Positions 17,638 through 27,162 of a stretch of 64,000 nt of DNA are shown here, piece after piece (position 1 is the first letter of the stretch; each line of letters opens with the position of its first letter). The notes beneath the pieces were generated by a model. The model saw only the letters and a program-made list of their open reading frames with translations, was not told the origin of the DNA and searched no databases. The translations under genes and the position numbers were made by a program. Source of the stretch: Proteiniphilum acetatigenes DSM 18083 (GTDB lineage Bacteria > Bacteroidota > Bacteroidia > Bacteroidales > Dysgonomonadaceae); the NCBI RefSeq assembly GCF_000380985.1, contig NZ_KB905700.1:62001-126000 (forward strand). Direction: 5' to 3'.

Positions 17638-19206
17638 TTAGTATTTATCATTCTGATTTAAATTAGGATTGTTGTCAACCTCACTTTGCGGGATAGGCAT
17701 ACGGATAGACTTGCCAATAATGAAATTATTAAAGTCCGAATCACGTGCTTTTAACTCATTCAATGTCGCTTCATTATTTATTCCCCAGCGTTTCAAATCA
17801 ATCCATCGCACACATTCCATAGCCAACTCAAGGGCACGCTCAATTTTTAAATGTTCACGGAAAGCATCTTTATTACCCGTTATCTGAGTACCGTTATAAT
17901 AGGTGCTGTTTTGTATATTCGGTAAGTTTACGCGATTACGTACCCGATTGACACATTCAATGGCCTTGGCAGGCGGTGTGCCACTCAGTTCATTGAGCGC
18001 TTCGGCGTAAAGTAGCAGCATATCCGCATAGCGCAATGAACGGAAGTTATTATCGTTCCAGTAATACAACGGCATTGCATCCGTGCTGTATTTCCTTATA
18101 AAGACACGGTTTCCCCAATCGCTGTTCCAGGGCGCTCCATAAATCAATTGGTCAGGATATTCCGGAAAATCGGATGATGCACCGTCATACCACAAGGTAT
18201 GAAATAACCGGGGATCATATTTACCGTCGGTTGTTTTTTCGCGCTTAAAGTAATCTACCAACCAACGCCTTGCTTCTATATTGTTCCAGCCAATACCCGG
18301 AGGTGCTGCATTCATTTCGATTTGAGTACCTAATTGCGCATTCGGATCCAGGTAATTATCGGTCTGGTCGAATCCTACCCGGTTCACCAGAGAGAAATGT
18401 ATTTCATACAGCGCCTCTCTGTTGTTTTCCGTATGGTTACTGAAATTGCTTTCCCAGTCAGCTACCAGATCATAGTGGCTTTTCCCTTCGCCGTCGATAA
18501 GCCATTCAAGACACTCTTTCGCTTCTTCCCATTTATGATGTTGTGCATAAGCTTTGGCAAGCAATCCGTAGGCTGCACCTTTTGTAGGACGAGCGGTATT
18601 GTTTGCGTCACGTGTAGGAGGAAGCTTGCTGACAGCATCTTTCAGGTCTTCTTCTACCTGGGTAAGTACTTCCTCTTGCGTAGCTTGCATGGGGCGGTCG
18701 GCTGCAGATGATGTCTGTAATACAAGGGGGACATTATCCCAAAGCATAGTAAGGTAGAAATAATAGAAAGCACGCATAAATTTGGCTTGCCCTATTAAAT
18801 CCTGTTTATGGGTGTCATTGGCAAATGTGATATTCTCTATGTTATCCAATACCTGATTGGCACGGAAAATAGCCACATAATGCTCTCTCCATATCTTCAC
18901 ATTCGTTTCTCCAAAATTATAATTGGTAAAAATAAATTTGGTATATTCATTCAGTTCTGTCCAACCGGCATAACTTACTCCCTCATCCGCCATACCTATC
19001 ATTTGCGTGTAGATATTCCTTGTCCATGTACCCTGACGATAGAACATCCCATATATGGAAATAACGCCGGCTTCAATATCAGCCTCAGTCTTCCAGAATA
19101 CGCCCGTACTCAGGGTGTTTTCATTTTGAATATCCAGTAGAGAGGCATCGCACGATACGCACACTACCAGGATAAGACATAATATATAATTGATTATCTT
19201 TTTCAT
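17638..19206 (-). CDS. SusD/RagB-family lipoprotein of the rus-like locus
   Basis: A 522-residue surface lipoprotein (CVSC, Cys19) with the SusD organisation: N-terminal strand segment ENTLSTGVFWKTEADIEAGV, helical TPR-like repeats (GQAKFMRAFYYFYLTML, KGAAYGLLAKAYAQHHKWEEA), and the C-terminal SusD block RYADMLLLYAEALNEL...AIECVNRVRNRVNLP...LALECVRW-like ELAMECVRWIDLKRWG. SusD proteins cap the SusC channel and bind substrate. It follows susC by 132 bp. Given the companion enzymes, the ligand is probably a nucleoside or ribose-containing molecule. Confidence 0.95.
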   Translation of the reverse strand: MKKIINYILCLILVVCVSCDASLLDIQNENTLSTGVFWKTEADIEAGVISIYGMFYRQGTWTRNIYTQMIGMADEGVSYAGWTELNEYTKFIFTNYNFGETNVKIWREHYVAIFRANQVLDNIENITFANDTHKQDLIGQAKFMRAFYYFYLTMLWDNVPLVLQTSSAADRPMQATQEEVLTQVEEDLKDAVSKLPPTRDANNTARPTKGAAYGLLAKAYAQHHKWEEAKECLEWLIDGEGKSHYDLVADWESNFSNHTENNREALYEIHFSLVNRVGFDQTDNYLDPNAQLGTQIEMNAAPPGIGWNNIEARRWLVDYFKREKTTDGKYDPRLFHTLWYDGASSDFPEYPDQLIYGAPWNSDWGNRVFIRKYSTDAMPLYYWNDNNFRSLRYADMLLLYAEALNELSGTPPAKAIECVNRVRNRVNLPNIQNSTYYNGTQITGNKDAFREHLKIERALELAMECVRWIDLKRWGINNEATLNELKARDSDFNNFIIGKSIRMPIPQSEVDNNPNLNQNDKY

Positions 19207-19338
19207 ACGATTATTTTATTTTTTACATTATAGTGTATGGAACTCGCAATATTGACTGCGTCGATTACTTCGTAATTCATGTTGATGGGTGTAATGAGTT
19301 ATATGCTCGTTTCATACGATTAAAACTGTTTATTTTCG
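19207..19338. repeat. susC-susD spacer with a duplicated 13-mer
   Basis: TTTCATACGATTA occurs at 19201-19213 (including the susD start codon on minus) and again at 19310-19322. It looks like a small local duplication of the susD upstream end; no other structure was recognised. Confidence 0.5.
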
Positions 19339-22300
19339 TTAGAATGTAAATGATAAGGCAAATTGAACAGCCCGGGGATTGGGGAATGAGCAATTGTCTG
19401 CCCCTATGGTAAAGATACCGCCATCTGCAAATTCAGGATCCAACCCGGAATATTTGGTTAATGTGACCATGTTTTGCAGGGTTACCGATGCACGAACTCT
19501 GTCTATACCAAACTTTTCGCAAAAGGTAGCTGGAATGGAGTAGCCCAAAGTAATATCGCTTAAACGGAAGAATGAGCCATCTTCCAACCAGCGGCTCTGG
19601 TCACCGCGACTATTTCGGGAATCCCCATATACAATACGTGGGCGATCGTTCGAACGATATTCCTGTGTCCAGGGTCTGAGACCATTAAAGTTGTTTTGAT
19701 TATTGGCAAAATCACCAGCCGCTGCTGCCGATCCATTCCAGATGTCATGTCCGAATCGTCCATAACCATTGATCTTCAGATCAAAGTTTCTATAAGAAGC
19801 TCCGAGATTCAATCCCATTTCTAATTTGGGCCAGGGATTCCCTACAATCTGACGGTCGTCCGACGAAATAATACCGTCGTCGTTATAATCGTCATATTTA
19901 ATATCACCAGGCAAAGCATTCGGCTGGATTACTGTTCCTTCCGAATTTGTATAATTGCGGACCTCTTCTCCCGACTGGAAGATACCATTCATTTTGTACA
20001 GATACCACATTCCAAGCGATTGCCCAATTTCTGTTTTAGCCAAATCGGTGTAATAGACTGTCTGGCCGTATCCCAGATCTATCACCTTATTCTTTAAATG
20101 CGACACATTCAACGAGGCTGAATAGGAAAAATCTCCCACTTTATCATTCCATCCGATCTCTACTTCAACTCCTCTGTTTTCCAGGCTCCCGGCATTCACA
20201 GCAGGCGATCCTCCTTCATTTCCGGAGCTCATCAAAATAGGAAGATACACCAGCAGGTCTCCGCTCTTTGAATAAAAATATTCGGCTGAAAAACGTAACC
20301 GGTTATTCAGTCCTACCAGGTCAAAGCCGGCATTGGCTGTGGTTTTCTTCTCCCAAACGAGATCGGTATTGGTTAATCGGGACTGGATCATTCCGATCTC
20401 TTTTGTTTCCGGATTACCCATAATTGCCCGGGGAGCGGTATTAATGGTGGATTGATAATCCCAATAGCCAATACTGCTATTTCCCAGTGTACCATAATTA
20501 GCGCGTATCTTCAAATCATCAATAAACGGAACATCAAAGAACTCCTCTCCACTGATACGCCATCCCAATGAGACGGAAAGGAAATTTCCCCAACGTTTAT
20601 CTTTGGGTAAACGCGAAGTCCCATCACGACGGGCGGTTATCTGTGTCAGATATCTGTCATCATAGGAATAATTGATCCGTCCGAGATAGGATATCAGCGC
20701 AGATTCTCCGTAACTTCCTCCTGCGGTTGTGTTGCCGGTTGCGGCATCAAGCGATTTAATATATTTATCCCCGATCGTTAACGGATCTAACTTGGTAATC
20801 CAGCGGACTTCTTCGTGGAATTTATTATAAGTGATGCCGCCTAAGGCATTTACATCGTGCTTGCCAAACTTATGTTTAAAATTATAGGTTTGCTCTATCA
20901 GGATATCATGATTCTGTGCGCTGTTATATCCTAAATGCGCTGCATCATCTCCTTGTCCCATAACCCAGTTTCCTTTTTTGCGTAAGGTATTGGTAACACC
21001 CATATAGCTTTTATAAGCGACATTCAACCTGGCATCAAGCATATTGAAAAGCGATACCTGGCCAAAGACGTTACCGGTCAGGTATTCTTCTTCATTGTTT
21101 CGTTCCATTAAATCCTGCATTGCTACCGGATTCCGGCCATAAGAATTAGCCCGGTCAACATCCCCATAACCATATCCACCTGTGTGGGATTCATCATATA
21201 CCGGAATTGTGGGCGGCATAAAGATAAAATCATACCACGGATTACCATTCAGCAATGTCCTGTTTGATTTGGTATAATAGAAGTTCTCACCATAAGAGAA
21301 TATTCCTTTCTGTCCGCTTGTATTAAGACGGAATCCGTATTTGTCATACCCGGTACGATACAATGCTCCGTCGTCTACCATACGATTTAACGAAGTATAA
21401 TACTTTACAGTGTTAGAGCCGCCGGATAGTGAAATATTATAATTCTGTAATATGCCCGTCCCCAGCATCTCTTCCTGCCAATCCGTATCGCCATCGAAAT
21501 GATTCTGACGTTTTGTAATTCCTCCGACTCCGGCCAGAATCGCTTCTTCATAGGCCCGGTCATTATAAATCTTATAAGTGGAGGCGTCCATCAGATCATA
21601 ACGAGGTAGCCAGTTGAGTGTCAGTTGTGAGTCGAATTTCACTTTCAAAGGCCCCTCTTTCCCCTGTTTGGTGGTAACGATTACAACCCCGTTCGCTGCC
21701 CTCGACCCGTAAATCGCGGCTGATGATGCATCTTTCAGGATTTGAATAGATTCTATGTCTTCCACATTCACACCCAGATCGCTACCGCCGTAAGCCCCAT
21801 CAATAATAAATAAAGGATTGTTATTGGTCAAGCTCCCCAGACCGCGGATAATAATGGAAGCATTAGACCCCGGCTGACCACTTGATGTGATCTTTACGCC
21901 TGAAGTCAGTCCACGCATAGACTCTACTATGTTACCCGATACACGTTCTGCCAAAGCATCCTCTTTGACGACAGATACAGCGCCAAGCAAATCTTTCTTC
22001 TTTACAGTGCCATAACCTACGACCACTACCTCTTCTAAAGTCTCAATGTCTTCCTGAAGAATGATATTCAATATCGTTTCTCCATTCAAGGCAATGGTTT
22101 GTGAGATCATGCCTAAATAGGAGATCTCTAATATGCTGTTTGAAGGGATATTGGTTAAAGTGAATCTGCCATTTGTATCGGTAACAGTACCGGTTGTTTT
22201 TCCTGAAACCTGAATAGATACTCCAATTAGGGCTTCTCCTTTGGTATCAGTAACCGTTCCCTGTATGGTTATGCTTTGAGCGAACAGACACACGGAAGAT

Positions 22301-22356
22301 ATCCATACTAACATGAATAAGGTTCCTTTCCATAGATTTAATTTTTTTTTATTCAT
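19339..22356 (-). CDS. SusC/RagA-family TonB-dependent transporter of the rus-like locus
   Basis: A 1005-residue outer-membrane transporter with a signal peptide (to about residue 27, CLFAQ), a carboxypeptidase-regulatory-like domain (GTVTDTKGEALIGVSIQVSG), the TonB-box/plug entry EEVVVVGYGTVKKKDLLGAV, the plug motif FIIDGAYGG...IQILKDASSAAIYGSRAANG, and a beta-barrel ending in a terminal aromatic (FALSFTF). It is the first gene of a nine-gene operon whose other members handle nucleosides and ribose. Transcription probably starts near 22578 from a LacI-operator-containing promoter. Confidence 0.96.
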   Translation of the reverse strand: MNKKKLNLWKGTLFMLVWISSVCLFAQSITIQGTVTDTKGEALIGVSIQVSGKTTGTVTDTNGRFTLTNIPSNSILEISYLGMISQTIALNGETILNIILQEDIETLEEVVVVGYGTVKKKDLLGAVSVVKEDALAERVSGNIVESMRGLTSGVKITSSGQPGSNASIIIRGLGSLTNNNPLFIIDGAYGGSDLGVNVEDIESIQILKDASSAAIYGSRAANGVVIVTTKQGKEGPLKVKFDSQLTLNWLPRYDLMDASTYKIYNDRAYEEAILAGVGGITKRQNHFDGDTDWQEEMLGTGILQNYNISLSGGSNTVKYYTSLNRMVDDGALYRTGYDKYGFRLNTSGQKGIFSYGENFYYTKSNRTLLNGNPWYDFIFMPPTIPVYDESHTGGYGYGDVDRANSYGRNPVAMQDLMERNNEEEYLTGNVFGQVSLFNMLDARLNVAYKSYMGVTNTLRKKGNWVMGQGDDAAHLGYNSAQNHDILIEQTYNFKHKFGKHDVNALGGITYNKFHEEVRWITKLDPLTIGDKYIKSLDAATGNTTAGGSYGESALISYLGRINYSYDDRYLTQITARRDGTSRLPKDKRWGNFLSVSLGWRISGEEFFDVPFIDDLKIRANYGTLGNSSIGYWDYQSTINTAPRAIMGNPETKEIGMIQSRLTNTDLVWEKKTTANAGFDLVGLNNRLRFSAEYFYSKSGDLLVYLPILMSSGNEGGSPAVNAGSLENRGVEVEIGWNDKVGDFSYSASLNVSHLKNKVIDLGYGQTVYYTDLAKTEIGQSLGMWYLYKMNGIFQSGEEVRNYTNSEGTVIQPNALPGDIKYDDYNDDGIISSDDRQIVGNPWPKLEMGLNLGASYRNFDLKINGYGRFGHDIWNGSAAAAGDFANNQNNFNGLRPWTQEYRSNDRPRIVYGDSRNSRGDQSRWLEDGSFFRLSDITLGYSIPATFCEKFGIDRVRASVTLQNMVTLTKYSGLDPEFADGGIFTIGADNCSFPNPRAVQFALSFTF

Positions 22357-22469
22357 TTCATTTTTCTCTTAATTGTTTAAATTAATATGGTATATTGAAA
22401 ATAATCAGTCGTTGCTTTTAATATCCCGAACCTGCCCGAAGAGATTGCCTGTGGTCTGTCTATTATCAG

Positions 22470-22525
22470 CCGATAAAGGGTGGATCTCTGTCGATTGATA
22501 ACGATGAGAGTGATTACCCTATCGG
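22470..22525 (-). other. Structured 5' leader of the susC operon
   Basis: The predicted leader (about 22357-22578, read on minus) contains a long stem-loop: CCGATA (22470-22475) with TATCGG (22520-22525), GGGT (22478-22481) with ACCC (22516-22519), and inner CTCT/AGAG and TCG/CGA pairs. No T-run follows on either strand, so it is not a normal terminator. It may influence mRNA stability or hold a regulatory site. Confidence 0.45.
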
Positions 22526-22584
22526 TATACAGTCCCTGCGACAACAATTCTATTTAAATCCATGATATTTATATCAAATAAATG

Positions 22585-22622
22585 CAAATATATTGACAAT
22601 ATTAATTAGAACAAACGTTTTC
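22585..22622 (-). promoter_or_regulatory. Promoter plus LacI-type operator of the susC operon
   Basis: Read on minus: TTTG (22612-22615), 19 nt, TATATTTG (22585-22592). The -33 TTTG lies inside GAACAAACGTTTTC (22609-22622), centred on the palindrome AAACGTTT, a LacI-family type operator. The same module occurs at 27163-27200. Binding of the regulator would occlude the promoter, suggesting repression. Confidence 0.7.
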
Positions 22623-22711
22623 GCAATTATATTTAGTTAAATAAAGTTATTTACAGGCTTGTTGTCTGCTTATTCTGTTATCTCTGTTCGTTTTATTCCA
22701 AAAAATAGGTT

Positions 22712-22960
22712 ATAAAGCGCAAGTCAAACATAGTCGATATTGCCGGATGGTTAGTTGGGATTTTGTAGTATGGCGGTATCCATGTTTTGAATGGAAAAGC
22801 TGATAAATACAGGATAAGCAAAGCCACTCAAAAGGAAAATAAAACTTACGGGGTAGAAGTTGAATTTTTGAATGAATTTGTCCGAAATTTACGAACCGGT
22901 ATAAGTAAAACGATTGTGCTAATTTTTTCTTCTTTAAAAAATTCTTTTTTAGCAGAGTCT
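22712..22960 (+). pseudogene. Decayed 5' fragment of a duplicated lacI regulator
   Basis: The plus strand aligns without frameshift to the first 83 codons of the intact lacI gene at 27291. Matching stretches include KSNIVDIA, LNGKADKYRISKATQ and RNLRTG.SKTI. The ATG start is ATA (22712-22714), a TAG stop lies at 22766-22768 inside the helix-turn-helix, and the sugar-binding domain is missing. Upstream homology continues through operator and promoter (22583 onward against 27161 onward), but the forward -7 box TATCTTTG of the intact gene is degraded here. It is therefore a non-functional relic of a regulator-plus-control-region duplication. Confidence 0.9.
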
Positions 22961-23029
22961 ATTTAGATGATATATTTCTTTGGTAGCAGTTTCCCTGATC
23001 GGTGTGGGGCCAATGCCTGGTTAGCGGGA

Positions 23030-24583
23030 TTAAAAATATACGTGTTTTCCCGGATTTTTACTGGAATACACTATGAGTTCCCTGATATTAATATGGTAAC
23101 CATCGGGAATATTCCTTGTTTTTAATGTTATGGTATGTTCCCCTTCGGAAAGGTCATAGTTCCATGCCACATCATGTCTGCGAACAAGAGACAATGTTGG
23201 CATCTTGATCGTTTCGATAAAATTGTTATCAATATAAAGATCAGCTTCCAACGTATTATCTTCCTGGTTGTTTTGTACTGAAGCATATCCTGTGAGAACA
23301 AAACCACAACCGGTTATACCAAATGAAACTTCATTGTTTTGCTCAGTTAACCGGGTACTTATATCTTTCCTTTCAGTAGGATGGATCCCTTCAAAACCTA
23401 TTTCCAGAGCAACTGTTTGGGGAATCTGGTACCGGATAATAAATGAATCGTTATTCTCAATGCCTCCGTTTCTTTTGATCATTTCGGCAGCATGACGGAA
23501 TCCTATATCATAGACTTTGTTAAGGGACATTTCTGTATACTGGAAATTCATATCCTCCACTTTTTCAATACCCTGCATCCAATAATCAGGGATATTACTG
23601 TATCCTATCATTGTGCCCAGAATTCCGGCAGCATTGGCCGGATTACAATCCGAATCATAACCGCACCTTGTACTTATATCTATTGTTGCACCGTAATCAC
23701 CTTTACCGTAAAGTAATCCGATTACAATGTAGGCTGCATTGATCTTGGCATCGATATTGAACGGCATAAAAACCCCGTCGGGACATCCTTTATCATGTGT
23801 CCATTTTTTCTGCGCTTCGAACCATGCCGATTTCCAGTCGTCAGGATTGTTTTTATACCATTTAATTACATCTGCTATGCATTGATAAAATTCACTTTCG
23901 GCCGGGATAGTCTTCAAAGCCTCTTCCACTATAAATTCAATATCATTGTGAACGAAAGCAAGGGAATACATCGCAGCCACATAAATTCCGCCATAAAGGC
24001 CATCTCCGTAATTCATGATGTGGCCAATCCTGTCACAGATGGCAGCGGCCGAATTCACCATACCCGGGGACATCAATCCCGCGAAATCAGCCTCAATCTG
24101 AAAATCGATATCGTCGGCGTGCGGGTTATTTTTCCAATGCCCGGAAGCAGGAGGCATTATACCGTTAAGTATATTATAACGTGCAGCCTGATTGGCATGC
24201 CAAAGAGGATACTCAGCATGGGCAAATGCCAGTGCATGCAAAGAGTCGGGTGCATCAAGACCATGCTTTTCAAAAACATCCACAAAAGTCAAATCCATAT
24301 ATATGTCATCATACAGACCCGGAGAATTTTTATAATACCACAACATCCGGGTGTCATCCCATGGAATAGCTATATGGTCGTCAATCATTGTGCCGTTCCA
24401 ACGAAACTCAGTCGGACCACCGTATGTGCATCCGATTACCTGTCCGGCCCAACCGCCTTTGATCTTGTCCAGAAGTTCACTTTTGGAAATCGTTACTTCA
24501 TTTTTTTCTGAATAGCCCGTATTGCAGGATAATGTAATCATAAGTACCGACCACATTATGGCTGTTTTAAAGATGTTCTTCAT
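23030..24583 (-). CDS. ADP-ribosylglycohydrolase-family lipoprotein
   Basis: A 517-residue exported lipoprotein (MITLSC, Cys20) whose core matches the ADP-ribosylglycohydrolase fold: KIKGGWAGQVIGCTYGGPTE near the N-terminus, WDDTRM, and the C-terminal metal-binding signature GYDSDCNPANAAGILGTMIG. The last 130 or so residues form a beta-rich extra domain. The family removes ADP-ribose or related ribosyl groups with two Mg ions. Start ATG 24583 is chosen because it begins the signal peptide; the open frame extends further upstream without family similarity. It is the last gene of a three-gene operon with a nucleoside hydrolase, so it probably frees ribosyl moieties in the periplasm. Confidence 0.88.
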   Translation of the reverse strand: MKNIFKTAIMWSVLMITLSCNTGYSEKNEVTISKSELLDKIKGGWAGQVIGCTYGGPTEFRWNGTMIDDHIAIPWDDTRMLWYYKNSPGLYDDIYMDLTFVDVFEKHGLDAPDSLHALAFAHAEYPLWHANQAARYNILNGIMPPASGHWKNNPHADDIDFQIEADFAGLMSPGMVNSAAAICDRIGHIMNYGDGLYGGIYVAAMYSLAFVHNDIEFIVEEALKTIPAESEFYQCIADVIKWYKNNPDDWKSAWFEAQKKWTHDKGCPDGVFMPFNIDAKINAAYIVIGLLYGKGDYGATIDISTRCGYDSDCNPANAAGILGTMIGYSNIPDYWMQGIEKVEDMNFQYTEMSLNKVYDIGFRHAAEMIKRNGGIENNDSFIIRYQIPQTVALEIGFEGIHPTERKDISTRLTEQNNEVSFGITGCGFVLTGYASVQNNQEDNTLEADLYIDNNFIETIKMPTLSLVRRHDVAWNYDLSEGEHTITLKTRNIPDGYHINIRELIVYSSKNPGKHVYF

Positions 24584-24655
24584 AACTTTAAGTCTTATTT
24601 CATGATACAAATATTTTAATTGGATAAACTGACAATCAGTTGCAATCCACATCTA

Positions 24656-25699
24656 TCACTGATATTTCTTCGGCTTTTGGGTTATCAGGTCAATGAAGTA
24701 ATCCCTTATTTGCTCCCTTTGTTGTTCCGTGACAGTCAGGTATTTATGTTTCCCTTTTTCGTCGGGTGTAAATCGGGTAATCCCTTTATCATCAATACTT
24801 ATCGTACCTGCAGGTGACTCTCCAAAGAAACCTTTATCTGCTTCAACAACGTAAAGTACCGAGGTCAGGTCCCATGTCTGACGGTCGTAGGGCATCTCCA
24901 GATAGGCTTTATATCCTTCAACCAGTGGATTGGGTTCTTTCCCTTTGAAATCATTTTCGATGCTGGAGGCAGGATATAATATTGTTTCACCCAGTTCGAA
25001 GGGGGATACCACTATGGGGGTCGGCCACTCCTTGATTACTTTTTGAGCGGCAGGAATATCACAGTTGACATTGAATTCCGAAAAATTTTCGTCCTGAAAA
25101 TGTCCCATCATAGCGGACAGGATTTTCACTTTCCTGGCGATGAGTTCTTTCCCTGTAAGGGGTGAAAATTCATCTCCCTTGCTGTCCAGAAGCTGGGCAA
25201 GGTTAGTAGAAAAACCTACTGAAATAATATCTACCGAATTATCTTCCTGTGATGCTAATATTTTACGGTAGAGGGCTACTGAGGTAGGAAGTGCTTTATA
25301 ATCCTTCACTGTTCTTTCGAAAGCAGGTTTGCCTTCTTTCTCCATTTGACACACTGCACGTACGAAATTATCCTCATTGTCTTTTTCAGATCCATTGACT
25401 ACCATTCCTATAGGAATATCGGGATAGCCGTACCATGTATTCATAATATCGATATATTCAACGCAATAAGGACTTTTCTTTGTTGTAGGAATACCAAGTA
25501 ATTCTATCCTGTCCTGATCCAGGTATTTATATAACATATCCAATGCAAGCGCATCGTCTACATCATTACCCATATCTGTATCGAAGATTATGTCAATCTT
25601 TTGCCGGTCAACATCTCCTTTAGTTTTGCCTTCGGAGCATGATAAAAGAAATACGAAGACGATGAATAGCCACAATGTTGTTTGTATAACCTTTCTCAT
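24656..25699 (-). CDS. Nucleoside hydrolase lipoprotein (IU-NH family, copy 2)
   Basis: A 347-residue exported lipoprotein (LLSC, Cys21), paralogous along its whole length to the protein at 13334 and of identical size. It keeps the canonical Asp-rich loop FDTDMGNDVDDALALDML (Asp40, Asp42, then DVDD). Further shared blocks are IMNTWYGYPDIPIG, ISVGFSTNLAQLLDS, SPLTGKEL and MPYDRQTWDLTSVLY. Predicted reaction: nucleoside to base plus ribose. Its operon shares a promoter-operator module with the susC operon, so the two copies are likely co-regulated. Confidence 0.9.
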   Translation of the reverse strand: MRKVIQTTLWLFIVFVFLLSCSEGKTKGDVDRQKIDIIFDTDMGNDVDDALALDMLYKYLDQDRIELLGIPTTKKSPYCVEYIDIMNTWYGYPDIPIGMVVNGSEKDNEDNFVRAVCQMEKEGKPAFERTVKDYKALPTSVALYRKILASQEDNSVDIISVGFSTNLAQLLDSKGDEFSPLTGKELIARKVKILSAMMGHFQDENFSEFNVNCDIPAAQKVIKEWPTPIVVSPFELGETILYPASSIENDFKGKEPNPLVEGYKAYLEMPYDRQTWDLTSVLYVVEADKGFFGESPAGTISIDDKGITRFTPDEKGKHKYLTVTEQQREQIRDYFIDLITQKPKKYQ

Positions 25700-25770
25700 A
25701 TTGTAGTGTTTTTATTTATTTAAACGCATTGAATTCTCTTATACAAATTTTGCCTGATTACTTCATATCC

Positions 25771-27075
25771 TTATATACGGGGGAATTTCCATGGCTCTCT
25801 GTATTGAGGCTTTATATATTTATTTGCTTCAGCGATGTTGAACGACTTATTCTTATCGTCATATTGTAAAGAGACTCCGCTCATCCTGGCGGCAATATTC
25901 CCTAAATGAGCATATTTGGCGCACAAACTCCCTGTTTCTATCGTGCATGCCGTATTCCGGTCTCTTCTTTTCATGCATTCCAGGAAGTTGAACACATGAT
26001 CTTTGTGGTCCTGATAATCGGCTTTGACAATTTTCCCGGGAACCTTTTCCCTTTCGGGATAAACCTGCCAGTCATCTCTATTGGCCACCAATGTCCCGTT
26101 TTTACCGGTAAAGACTAATCCGTAATTTTTACCATACGGGCCGGATTCAATACCGGCATTATTCTCCCAGGTCAGTATATAATCATCAAACTGGTATAAT
26201 ACTGATTGAGTGTCAAAAGTTTCATGCATACCATCCGGGTAGAGAAAATTACCGGCATTGGCCTGTATACTATTGGGCATGGTATGTATTTTCTTCGCCC
26301 AAAGTGCCATATCCAACAGATGAACACCCCAGTCGGTCATAAGACCTCCCCCGTAATCCCAGAACATTCTCCATAAGCCGTGAAAACGTTGTCTATTGAA
26401 TGTCCGTTCCGGGGCAGGCCCCAACCATGTGTCAAAATCAACTCCTTCCGGGATATTTGAATCGGGAACAATTTCGGTTATTGCAGCATAATTGAAGTTG
26501 GCATATACATGTATACGGGATATTTCTCCCAATACACCCGAATCCAGGTAATCAATCATTTCTTTCCATAGCTTTGCACTTCTTTGTTGTTGACCTACCT
26601 GTACCACCCGCTGATATTTATTCGCTGCTTCGACCATCACATCGCATTCTGCTATCGAATTACTGACCGGTTTCTCAATATACACGTCTTTACCGGCCTT
26701 ACATGCATCCACAAATTGCAGGCAATGCCAGTGATCGGGCGTTCCGATTATGACTGCATCGATGTCCTTTCGATCGAGGATCCGGCGGTAATCACCATAT
26801 AGCTCGAATTTCTCTTTCTGCATGGAAGCCAATTCCTTTGCCCGTGACTCCATGACCGATTTATCAATATCACATAATGCCAAACATCGTACTTCATCCG
26901 ATAGCAGGAAATCCGATAAATTAGCCCATCCCATAGAGCGGCATCCGATTAATGCAACATTAATCTTATCATTCGCGGATACATTAATCGATGCGGCCCT
27001 TAAATAGGCGGGCATTGCCAGGCCTGCTGCCACAGTAGAGGATGTTTTCAGGAAAGAACGTCTTGTAATACTCAT
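25771..27075 (-). CDS. Gfo/Idh/MocA oxidoreductase with Tat signal
   Basis: A 434-residue protein with a twin-arginine signal (TRRSFLKTSSTVAAGLAMPA), so exported folded with its cofactor. The Rossmann domain shows VALIGCRSMGW and the family hallmark EKPVSNSIAECDVMVEA, followed by DWGVHLLDMALW in the C-terminal substrate domain. These enzymes oxidise or reduce sugars or polyols with NAD(P), and some are glycosidases of the GH109 type. It opens the three-gene operon with nucleoside hydrolase and ADP-ribosylglycohydrolase and is divergent from lacI across a shared control region. The exact substrate is unknown. Confidence 0.88.
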   Translation of the reverse strand: MSITRRSFLKTSSTVAAGLAMPAYLRAASINVSANDKINVALIGCRSMGWANLSDFLLSDEVRCLALCDIDKSVMESRAKELASMQKEKFELYGDYRRILDRKDIDAVIIGTPDHWHCLQFVDACKAGKDVYIEKPVSNSIAECDVMVEAANKYQRVVQVGQQQRSAKLWKEMIDYLDSGVLGEISRIHVYANFNYAAITEIVPDSNIPEGVDFDTWLGPAPERTFNRQRFHGLWRMFWDYGGGLMTDWGVHLLDMALWAKKIHTMPNSIQANAGNFLYPDGMHETFDTQSVLYQFDDYILTWENNAGIESGPYGKNYGLVFTGKNGTLVANRDDWQVYPEREKVPGKIVKADYQDHKDHVFNFLECMKRRDRNTACTIETGSLCAKYAHLGNIAARMSGVSLQYDDKNKSFNIAEANKYIKPQYREPWKFPRI

Positions 27076-27162
27076 AATAATAGTGTGCTAATTGTAAATT
27101 ACGAATCGGGCCATTTCTAAAAGATACAATTGTGTTTTTAATTTATTAATTGATACTAATTG

